From JAGTRP01 sp050259815 (GTDB lineage Bacteria > Pseudomonadota > Gammaproteobacteria > Burkholderiales > Rhodocyclaceae): 5,676 nucleotides of DNA. Every line of letters begins with the position of its first letter. Positions within the stretch are counted from its first letter, which is position 1. The notes under the pieces are model-generated. The model saw only the letters and a list, made by a program, of their open reading frames with translations. It had not been told where the DNA came from and did not search any database. Location: NCBI GenBank assembly GCA_050259815.1, contig JBLNBI010000396.1, forward strand, positions 1-5,676, written 5' to 3'. A program made the translations under genes and the position numbers. Shown here one piece after another: positions 1-5,092 of the stretch.

Positions 1-621
1 CCGCCGCCCCACCGGGGGCTGGCCGTCGTCCACCAGGAGGAGACCTTTCTCGTCCTCGACAAGCCCTGCGGCCTCCTGTCGGTACCCGGTCGGGGCGAGG
101 ACAAGCAGGACTGCCTGGCGGCCCGGGTCCAGGCGGAATTTCCGGATGCCCTCATCGTCCATCGCCTGGACATGGAAACCTCCGGCCTGCTGGTCATGGC
201 CCGGGGGGAGGAGTCCCACCGGCGCCTCAGCCGGTTTTTCCGGGATCGCCAGGTGGACAAGCGCTACGTGGCGGTGGTGGCGGGCCGGATGGCGACGACG
301 GAAGGAGAGGTGAACCTGCCCCTCATCACCGATTGGCCCAACCGGCCGCGGCAAAAGGTGGATTTCGACATCGGCAAGCCGTCCCTCACCCGCTTCCGGG
401 TTCTGGGCTACGAGGGGGAAACAACCCGGGTGGAGCTGGAGCCGGTCACCGGCCGCTCCCACCAGTTGCGGGTCCATATGCAGTCCCTCGGCCACCCCAT
501 CCTGGGGGACCCGCTCTACGGCAGCGCAGGAGCGCGGCTGCTGCTGCACGCCACCCGCATCGCCTTTCCCCATCCCTTTACCGGGGAACCCATGGCCTTC
601 GCCCGGGAGCCGGAATTTTGA
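1..621 (+). CDS. rluA: RluA-type dual-specificity pseudouridine synthase (5' end cut off)
   Basis: The product isomerises uridine to pseudouridine in structured RNA. In Escherichia coli, RluA acts on 23S rRNA U746 and tRNA U32. The window holds 206 codons and a TGA stop. Reading frame 1 is open from the first base, and the N-terminal pattern LDKPCGLLSVPGR (about residues 20-32) matches the RluA start region, so only about ten codons should be missing. The catalytic motif HRLDMETSGL carries the nucleophilic aspartate at window residue 57. Residues 106-120 read LPLITDWPNRPRQKV, very close to the E. coli RluA segment as I remember it, and this favours RluA over RluC or RluD. RSHQLRVHM (152-160) is the conserved RNA-binding/active-site strand. 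There is no S4 domain in the visible part, as expected for RluA. I saw no terminator after the stop. Confidence 0.93.
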   Translation, partial: PPPHRGLAVVHQEETFLVLDKPCGLLSVPGRGEDKQDCLAARVQAEFPDALIVHRLDMETSGLLVMARGEESHRRLSRFFRDRQVDKRYVAVVAGRMATTEGEVNLPLITDWPNRPRQKVDFDIGKPSLTRFRVLGYEGETTRVELEPVTGRSHQLRVHMQSLGHPILGDPLYGSAGARLLLHATRIAFPHPFTGEPMAFAREPEF

Positions 622-657
622 AAGGATGATGGAACGATTTCTTATGAAAAGTGTTTA

Positions 658-683
658 CTCCTTTGCAGTTCCACCCAAAGGAG
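658..683 (+). promoter_or_regulatory. Hairpin that sequesters the ribosome binding site
   Basis: CTCCTTTG (658-665) and CAAAGGAG (676-683) are perfect reverse complements separated by a 10-base loop. The right arm contains the whole Shine-Dalgarno sequence AAAGGAG of the gene that follows. The left arm therefore acts as an anti-SD and resembles the 3' end of 16S rRNA. After one mismatch, two more pairs (655-656 with 685-686) could extend the stem towards the start codon. If it forms in the mRNA it would hinder initiation. Thermosensor, protein-binding and simple attenuation roles are all possible. A DNA operator palindrome is the alternative. Confidence 0.55.
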
Positions 684-687
684 AAAC

Positions 688-1056
688 ATGATGAGAAAAA
701 CCATCCTTTTCGCTGCCCTGGCCACCGCTGCCACCTTCTCCCTGGCCCAGACGCCTCCCGCCAAGACCTCCGCCGACGGCCTCACCGGCCCCAACGGCAT
801 GACCCTGTACACCTTCGACAAGGACCAGGCCGCCAGCGGCAAGAGCATGTGCTCCGGGAAGTGCGCCGAGAACTGGCCGCCCTTCTACGCCGCCGAGGGA
901 GACAAGGCCAACGGCGACTTCTCCATCGTCACCCGGGACGACGGCCAGCGGCAGTGGGCCTACAAGGGCAAGCCCCTGTACTACTGGTCCAAGGACGCCA
1001 AGGTGGGCGACCGCACCGGCGACAACTACAACAACGTCTGGCACGTCGCCAAGTGA
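688..1056 (+). CDS. Exported small protein with two Yx(F/W)xxD secreted repeats (COG4315/PF03640 type)
   Basis: This is a 122-residue protein of unknown function from the family called 'secreted repeat' or 'lipoprotein with Yx(FWY)xxD motif'. Residues 1-20 form a classical Sec signal peptide (MMRK, a hydrophobic stretch, then SLA with likely cleavage after Ala20). No lipobox cysteine is present, so the mature protein is probably soluble in the periplasm. Repeat one has YTFDKD at 41-46, followed by CSGKC (Cys55, Cys59) and WPP at 63-65. Repeat two has LYYWSKD at 97-103 and ends in NNVWHVAK at the C-terminus. The two cysteines could form a disulfide or bind a ligand. The AAAGGAG SD is only 4 bases from the first ATG (688) and 7 bases from the next in-frame ATG (691), so translation may start at 691. 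The gene stands alone between rluA and a symporter, and nothing here reveals its role. Confidence 0.88.
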   Translation: MMRKTILFAALATAATFSLAQTPPAKTSADGLTGPNGMTLYTFDKDQAASGKSMCSGKCAENWPPFYAAEGDKANGDFSIVTRDDGQRQWAYKGKPLYYWSKDAKVGDRTGDNYNNVWHVAK

Positions 1057-1080
1057 CGGCCCGCTAAGGGCTTCTCCCTG

Positions 1081-1096
1081 GCCGGCCCAGGCCGGC
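1081..1096. repeat. Short GC hairpin GCCGGC-CCAG-GCCGGC
   Basis: A 6-bp perfect inverted repeat with a 4-base loop lies 25 bases after the stop of the secreted-repeat gene. Flanking CCC (1076-1078) and GGG (1097-1099) could extend it around a bulge. No T-tract follows, so it is not a canonical intrinsic terminator. It may still protect the 3' end or assist termination. Confidence 0.4.
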
Positions 1097-1120
1097 GGGA
1101 AGGACTGAAGGCACGGAAAG

Positions 1121-1166
1121 CAGGCACACCGGCCGCCTCGGCGAGAGGCTTGGCCGGCGGTGCCTG
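1121..1166. repeat. Long near-perfect inverted repeat (18 paired bases per arm) upstream of the symporter
   Basis: The arms pair in three blocks. CAGGCAC (1121-1127) pairs with GTGCCTG (1160-1166), CCGGCC (1129-1134) with GGCCGG (1152-1157), and GCCTC (1135-1139) with GAGGC (1145-1149). The loop is GGCGA (1140-1144), with only small bulges at 1128, 1150-1151 and 1158-1159. The following bases TTGCGCC are not a T-tract, so the structure does not look like a standard Rho-independent terminator. Its right arm ends about 18 bases before a TATAAT box and so overlaps the expected -35 position. It may be a 3'-end structure for the upstream gene, a REP-like element or an operator. Confidence 0.6.
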
Positions 1167-1176
1167 TTGCGCCGCA

Positions 1177-1194
1177 ATAATCCGTATAATCCGT
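1177..1194 (+). repeat. Tandem 9-bp direct repeat ATAATCCGT x2
   Basis: Two exact, adjacent copies of ATAATCCGT lie at 1177-1185 and 1186-1194. The junction of the copies creates the TATAAT hexamer at 1185-1190. The first copy also leaves CAATAAT, a second weaker -10-like word, 9 bases upstream. This may be a small duplication that built or strengthened the promoter. Confidence 0.7.
1185..1190 (+). promoter_or_regulatory. Consensus -10 box (TATAAT), likely promoter of the symporter gene
   Basis: A perfect TATAAT lies 38 bases before the ATG at 1229, so transcription would start near 1196-1198 and leave a leader of about 30 bases. No good -35 is visible at a 16-18 base spacing; that position lies at the right arm of the long hairpin (1160-1166). 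TTGCGC at 1167-1172 is only 12 bases away, which is too close. The promoter may be weak, activator dependent, or helped by the hairpin sequence. The call rests on the -10 alone. Confidence 0.5.
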
Positions 1195-1228
1195 GCCATT
1201 TCAAACCCTTGCCGCAAAGCGGGCCGCC

Positions 1229-2743
1229 ATGCTCATCTGGTTCGTCGTTCTCTACCTGGTCATCTCCATCGGCATCGGCCTCTTCGCCGCCACCCGGGTC
1301 CACAACGCCAAGGATTTCGCCGTCGCCGGCCGCCACTTGCCCCTGCCGGTGGTCACCGCCACGGTCTTCGCCACCTGGTTCGGGGCGGAAGCGGTGTTCG
1401 GGGCTTCGTCCACCTTCGTCAAGGAAGGGCTGCGGGGCGTGGTGGCTGACCCCTTCGGGTCGTCCATGTGCCTGATCGTCGCCGGCCTGTTCTTCTCCCG
1501 CTACCTGTACAAGCTCAACATCATCACCCTGGGCGACTTCTACCGGATGCGCTACAGCCGCTCGGTGGAGATCATCACCACCCTCTGCATCGTCGCTTCC
1601 TACCTGGGCTGGGTGTCGGCCCAGATCAAGGCCCTGGGCCTCATCCTCAATGTGGTCACCGACGGCGGCATCAGCCAGACCGCCGGCATGGTCCTGGGCG
1701 CCGCCGTGGTCCTCACCTACACCACCTTCGGCGGCATGCTGTCGGTGGCCGTGCTGGATTTCGTCCAGATGGCGGTGAGCATGGGCGGCCTCTTCTATAT
1801 CGCCACGGTACTGTCCGACAAGACCGGCGGGGTGGCGACGGTGATCGACCATGCCGCCGCCGCCGGCAAGTTCGAATTCTTCCCCGAGCCCGATCCCTGG
1901 CTGTGGCTCACCTTCATCGGCGCCTGGCTGACCATGATGCTGGGCTCCATTCCCCAGCAGGACGTCTTCCAGCGCATCACCTCGGCCAAGAGCGCCAAGG
2001 TGGCGGTGTGGGGCTCCATCCTGGGGGCCTCCATCTATTTCTGCTTCACCTTCGTGCCCATGTTCATCGCCTATTCGGCGACCCTCATCGACCCGGGCCA
2101 GTACATGCCGCTGCTGCAATCCGAGGCGCCCACCGACTACCAGCGGGTGCTACCCCTGCTGGTCATGGAGCACACTCCCCTGTTCGCCCAGGTGCTCTTC
2201 TTCGGCGCCGTGCTGTCGGCCATCATGAGCTGCTCCTCCGCCACCCTGCTGGCCCCCTCGGTGACCTTCGCCGAGAACATCGTCCGCGGCTTCTACCCTG
2301 AGATGGGGGACCGGGCCTTCCTGCGCATGATGCGCCTGTGCATCGTGGCCTTCGCCTGCCTGGTGCTGGGCTTCGCCCTGGTTTCCAACGCCTCCATCTT
2401 CAAGATGGTGGAGAACGCCTACAAGGTGACCCTGGCCGGCGCCTTCGTGCCCCTCTTCGCCGGCGCCCTGTGGAAGCGGGCCACCACCCAGGGCGCCCTG
2501 GCGGCCATCATCGGCGGCCTGACTTCCTGGCTGCTGGTGGAATTCCTGGTGGCCGAGGCGAGCCCGGTGCCGCCCCAGCTCATCGGCCTGGGAGTGAGCG
2601 CTGTCGGCATGGTCCTGGGCTCCCTGCTGCCCCAGTGGGTGGGTCACCCCACGGTCCACGAGGACATCCACGCCGAGCTCCATCACCGGGCCGCCGCCCA
2701 GACCCACCACGCCGAAGCGGTGCACGAGCACACGCCCCGCTGA
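1229..2743 (+). CDS. Sodium:solute symporter (SSS/SLC5 family), substrate unknown, with His-rich tail
   Basis: The product is an inner-membrane secondary transporter that would couple Na+ entry to uptake of a small organic solute. Translation from ATG 1229 gives 504 residues, within the family's usual range. A GTG at 1193 would add 12 residues but lies next to the -10 box, before the expected transcript start. The protein is hydrophobic throughout, in line with about 13 membrane segments. It opens with MLIWFVVLYLVISIGIGL and the loop AKDFAVAGRHLPL, typical of SSS proteins. The segment LSAIMSCSSATLLAPS (residues ~329-344, Ser336 and Ser337) matches the helix with paired hydroxyl residues at the Na2 sodium site in PutP and vSGLT. 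Residues 473-504 form a hydrophilic tail with nine histidines. The SD is weak (AAAGCGGG). The substrate cannot be read from sequence; the arginase fusion downstream makes a cationic amino acid or related compound a guess. Confidence 0.9.
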   Translation: MLIWFVVLYLVISIGIGLFAATRVHNAKDFAVAGRHLPLPVVTATVFATWFGAEAVFGASSTFVKEGLRGVVADPFGSSMCLIVAGLFFSRYLYKLNIITLGDFYRMRYSRSVEIITTLCIVASYLGWVSAQIKALGLILNVVTDGGISQTAGMVLGAAVVLTYTTFGGMLSVAVLDFVQMAVSMGGLFYIATVLSDKTGGVATVIDHAAAAGKFEFFPEPDPWLWLTFIGAWLTMMLGSIPQQDVFQRITSAKSAKVAVWGSILGASIYFCFTFVPMFIAYSATLIDPGQYMPLLQSEAPTDYQRVLPLLVMEHTPLFAQVLFFGAVLSAIMSCSSATLLAPSVTFAENIVRGFYPEMGDRAFLRMMRLCIVAFACLVLGFALVSNASIFKMVENAYKVTLAGAFVPLFAGALWKRATTQGALAAIIGGLTSWLLVEFLVAEASPVPPQLIGLGVSAVGMVLGSLLPQWVGHPTVHEDIHAELHHRAAAQTHHAEAVHEHTPR

Positions 2744-2785
2744 GGCCTCCAGTCTCCTCGCTCCCTCCCATCGGCTATAAAGAAA

Positions 2786-2820
2786 GGGGAGGCCCGTGAA
2801 TCCCTTCACCGCGGCCCCCC
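2786..2820. terminator. Long hairpin after the symporter, possible 3'-end structure
   Basis: Three blocks pair. GGGG (2786-2789) pairs with CCCC (2817-2820), GGCC (2791-2794) with GGCC (2813-2816), and GTGAA (2796-2800) with TTCAC (2805-2809) around a TCCC loop. This gives 13 base pairs with bulges. On the + strand no T-tract follows (GCTGATT), so intrinsic termination of the symporter mRNA would be inefficient. On the - strand the hairpin is followed by TTTCTTTATA, a better terminator tail, but no - strand gene is visible. It may limit read-through into the fusion gene or stabilise the symporter transcript. Confidence 0.4.
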
Positions 2821-2890
2821 GCTGATTCCGGCCGACTACCGGCTAGGCTGAACTCCGCCCGGGGAAGGCGGTCAATAAATACAAGCCACT

Positions 2891-2927
2891 CTGTACGGCC
2901 CGGAAAGGAGGCGTGCCGTGCGTACAG
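2891..2927 (+). promoter_or_regulatory. Imperfect dyad enclosing the SD and start codon of the fusion gene
   Basis: CTGTA (2891-2895) pairs with TACAG (2923-2927), and CGGC (2896-2899) pairs with GCCG (2915-2918), leaving a four-base bulge at 2919-2922. The SD lies in the 15-base loop and the GTG start falls at the stem/bulge edge. Seen as DNA, CTGTACG (2891-2897) and CGTACAG (2921-2927) are exact inverted half-sites with centres 30 bp apart, about three helical turns. The element could be an mRNA structure controlling initiation, a repressor site, or chance. Confidence 0.35.
2904..2911 (+). promoter_or_regulatory. Strong ribosome binding site AAAGGAGG that fixes the GTG start
   Basis: AAAGGAGG is a near-perfect SD and ends 6 bases before GTG 2918. 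The only nearby ATG (2948) lacks a usable SD, so GTG is the preferred start of the fusion protein. Confidence 0.85.
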
Positions 2928-5017
2928 CGATTCCACTCACACCAACGATGCAATGCATTGGAGTGGCCAATTTCCTAGGTGCACCTGGACCGGGTCCCGA
3001 GCGGGGACCGGAAGCCCTGCGTCAGGCGGGACTGGTCGCGGCCCTGCGGCGCAACGGCCTGCAGGCGGAATGGCGCGTGACCCTGGTTCCCGGTGCCGGA
3101 GAGCGTATGCAAGCCTTGTATCAATTGCTCCTGGACGTGGCGGACGCCGGCGAGGACGTGGTTTCCTCCGGCGCCAAGCCGATCTTCGTGGGCGGCGACC
3201 ACAGCCAGGCCGCGGGCGCTTGGCGGGGCGTCGGCCGTGCCCTGGGCACCGCCCCCGGGCTCATCTGGATCGACGCCCACCTGGATTCCCACACTCCAGC
3301 CACCAGCCAATCCGGCAACCTGCACGGCATGCCCCTGGCCGCCCTCCTGGGCTACGGCGATAGGGCCATGACCGATATTCCCGGCCCCACCCTCGACCCC
3401 CGCCGGGTGGCGGTGGTCGGCGGCCACAGCTTCGAGCCGGCGGAAGTCCGCTTCCTGGACCAGTTGGGCGTGCAAATTTTCGGCATCGATGAAATCCGCC
3501 AGCGGGGGCTGGCGCCGGTGTTCGCGGATGCCCTGGAAATCGCCAACCGGGACGGAGGGGATTTCGGCATCAGCTTCGACCTGGACGCCATCGATCCTTT
3601 GGAGGCCCCGGGCGTCTCTACCCCGGTGGCCGGCGGCATCCCCGCCGAACCCCTGCGCCGGGCGCTCCACGGCTGCCTGCGGGACCGCGCCTGCGTCGGC
3701 CTGGAGGTGGTGGAATACAACCCGGACTACGACCCCCACGGACGCACCGCCCGCCTGGTCATCGACCTGCTGGAATCCGCCGCCCAGCCGGGCAGCGCCG
3801 AATTGCGCCAGTGGGAAGGCAAGCACGGCGCCCGCAACTACGCGCCCCTGCCGGTGGTGCTCCAGGCGGGCAGCGGCTGCTGGCTCGCCGACGTGGAGGG
3901 CAAGCGCTACCTGGACCTCATGTCCGCCTATTCCGCCGCCAGCTTCGGCCATAGCCATCCCCGCCTGGTGGCCGCCCTATCCGCCCAGGCGGGCCGCCTG
4001 GCGGTCACCTCCCGGGCCTTCTCCAACGACCGGCTGCCCCTGCTGCTGCGCCGGCTCACCGGGCTGTTCGGCTACGACCGGGCCCTGCCGGTGAATACCG
4101 GCCTGGAGGCGGTGGAAACGGCCTTGAAGGCCGCCCGCAAGTGGGCCTACAAGGTGAAGGGCGTTCCGGAAGGGCAGGCGGAGATCATCGCCTGCACGGG
4201 CAATTTCCATGGCCGTTCCATCGCCATCGTCGGGCTGTCCACCGAGGACCAGTACCGGGACGGCTTCGGCCCCTTCCCAACCGGCCTGACGACGGTGCCC
4301 TACGGCGACGCTGCCGCCCTGGAAGCCGCCATTACACCCAACACCGCCGCCTTCCTGGTTGAACCGATCCAGGGGGAGGGCGGCATCGTGGTGCCGCCTG
4401 CGGGCTATCTCTCGGCCTGCGCCGAAATCTGCCGGCGCCACCGGGTCCTCTTCGTCGCCGACGAGGTCCAGACCGGCCTGGGGCGCACCGGCCGGCTGCT
4501 GGCCTGTGAGCACGAGGGCGTGCGTCCCGATGGCGTGATCCTGGGCAAGGCCCTGGGCGGCGGCCTCTTGCCGGTATCGGCCTTCCTGGCCGACGACGAG
4601 GTGATGCAGGTCTTCCACCCCGGCGACCACGGCTCCACCTTCGGCGGCAACGCCCTGGCGGCGGCGGTGGCCCTGGAGGCCCTGGATGTTCTCGAGGAAG
4701 AGGCCCTGGTCGGCCATGCCGATGAACTTGGCCGGCACTTGTCGGTCTGCCTGGAAGAAATCGCCCGGAATTCGCCGGCAGTGCGGGAAGTGCGCGGCCG
4801 GGGATTATTGGCCGGAATCGAACTAAATCCCCAAATCGATGCCCATTCGTTGGCGCTTGCCCTCCTGGAAAAGGGCGTGCTGACCCGGGAAACCCACGGA
4901 ACGGTGCTGCGGCTCGCCCCGCCGCTCGTCATCTCCCGCGAGGAACTGGATTGGGGGCTGGTGCAGATTGCCGACACGCTGGCGGCCTGGGGGGAGCCCC
5001 TGCCGCGGGCGGCTTGA
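2918..5017 (+). CDS. Bifunctional arginase-family / ornithine aminotransferase fusion protein
   Basis: One uninterrupted 699-codon frame carries two enzymes of arginine breakdown. Residues ~11-286 are an arginase fold. GGDHS (His95), DAHLD (Asp119, His121, Asp123) and SFDLDAIDP (Asp221, Asp223) supply all six ligands of the two-manganese centre. SGNLHGMPL (132-140) is the arginase-type substrate loop, and VVEYNP (Glu266) closes the site. After a linker at ~287-302, residues ~303-690 form a class III aminotransferase. Asp515 (VADEVQTG) and Lys544 (LGKALGGG) hold pyridoxal phosphate. Arg433 (GNFHGR), Glu487 (EPIQGEGG), Thr574 (HGSTFGGN) and Arg665 (LRLAPP) match human ornithine aminotransferase residues Arg180, Glu235, Thr322 and Arg413. 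Tyr308 and Tyr338 align with its Tyr55 and Tyr85, which favours ornithine over acetylornithine. The predicted cytosolic route is arginine to urea and ornithine, then to glutamate semialdehyde and glutamate. His125 replaces the usual arginase Asn130, so the exact guanidino substrate is less certain. The halves correspond to rocF and rocD. Confidence 0.93.
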   Translation: MRTAIPLTPTMQCIGVANFLGAPGPGPERGPEALRQAGLVAALRRNGLQAEWRVTLVPGAGERMQALYQLLLDVADAGEDVVSSGAKPIFVGGDHSQAAGAWRGVGRALGTAPGLIWIDAHLDSHTPATSQSGNLHGMPLAALLGYGDRAMTDIPGPTLDPRRVAVVGGHSFEPAEVRFLDQLGVQIFGIDEIRQRGLAPVFADALEIANRDGGDFGISFDLDAIDPLEAPGVSTPVAGGIPAEPLRRALHGCLRDRACVGLEVVEYNPDYDPHGRTARLVIDLLESAAQPGSAELRQWEGKHGARNYAPLPVVLQAGSGCWLADVEGKRYLDLMSAYSAASFGHSHPRLVAALSAQAGRLAVTSRAFSNDRLPLLLRRLTGLFGYDRALPVNTGLEAVETALKAARKWAYKVKGVPEGQAEIIACTGNFHGRSIAIVGLSTEDQYRDGFGPFPTGLTTVPYGDAAALEAAITPNTAAFLVEPIQGEGGIVVPPAGYLSACAEICRRHRVLFVADEVQTGLGRTGRLLACEHEGVRPDGVILGKALGGGLLPVSAFLADDEVMQVFHPGDHGSTFGGNALAAAVALEALDVLEEEALVGHADELGRHLSVCLEEIARNSPAVREVRGRGLLAGIELNPQIDAHSLALALLEKGVLTRETHGTVLRLAPPLVISREELDWGLVQIADTLAAWGEPLPRAA

Positions 5018-5092
5018 AAGTCGCAATGGAAATAAATCTTTGTACGGGTTGCCTATCTAACCGCTAGGACGCCAAGACGAGAGGAGGCCATC
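5018..5092. promoter_or_regulatory. Leader of prkA, with promoter-like words but no clear promoter
   Basis: This 75-base gap contains AATAAAT (5031-5037), TGTACGG (5041-5047) and ACCGCTAGG (5060-5068). All three have close or exact counterparts ahead of the fusion gene. TTGTAC (5040-5045) and TAGGAC (5065-5070) are spaced 19 bases apart, a poor -35/-10 pair. In E. coli, yeaG is under stationary-phase sigma control, but I cannot confirm a matching promoter here. No terminator hairpin for the fusion gene is evident. Confidence 0.35.
5081..5087 (+). promoter_or_regulatory. Ribosome binding site GAGGAGG of prkA
   Basis: GAGGAGG ends 5 bases before ATG 5093. This supports the start, which also coincides with the N-terminus of the E. 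coli YeaG family as I recall it. Confidence 0.85.

Larger units (their letters stand above)
2744..2917. other. Non-coding leader region between the symporter and the arginase fusion
   Basis: This 174-base gap has no gene. It holds a long hairpin (2786-2820), a small hairpin CCGCC/GGCGG (2855-2859 with 2867-2871) and an AT-rich word AATAAAT (2874-2880). Promoter-like words are TATAAA (2776-2781) and GCTAGGCTGAA (2842-2852); the latter agrees at 9 of 11 positions with the stationary-phase sigma consensus KCTAYRCTTAA. Neither has a convincing -35. A strong SD precedes the fusion gene. Confidence 0.6.

Noticed and set aside
19..21. In-frame CTG as a start for rluA inside the window
   Set aside because: It has no SD, and family alignment places the real start a little upstream of the window.
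631..660. GGAAC at 631 as the -35 of an extracytoplasmic-function sigma promoter
   Set aside because: No matching -10 (TCTGA- or CGTC-like) stands at the required spacing. The resemblance rests on five bases.
651..1067. Overlapping + strand frame of 138 codons
   Set aside because: Its Arg/Pro/His-rich translation is a frame shadow of the secreted-repeat gene, which has a signal peptide and family motifs.
1193..1228. GTG at 1193 as the symporter start
   Set aside because: It lies 3 bases after the TATAAT box, about where transcription should begin, and would add a non-hydrophobic 12-residue stretch before the natural SSS N-terminus at ATG 1229.
1064..2119. Long minus-strand open frame (351 codons) opposite the symporter
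   Set aside because: Its translation is rich in Gly, His, Asp and Glu with low-complexity runs, typical of the antisense of a GC-rich gene. The + strand frame encodes a clear SSS transporter.
2150..2809. Minus-strand open frame of 219 codons over the end of the symporter gene
   Set aside because: It is Gly/His/Gln-rich antisense translation without motifs or a convincing SD.
3740..3830. A frameshift or hidden stop/start splitting the fusion into two genes
   Set aside because: The frame is continuous through the linker. There is no stop and no SD followed by a start codon ahead of the aminotransferase domain, and both domains are complete in the same frame.
2975..3958. Long minus-strand open frame (327 codons) opposite the arginase domain
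   Set aside because: It shows no recognisable motif and biased composition, and it fully overlaps a well-supported gene.
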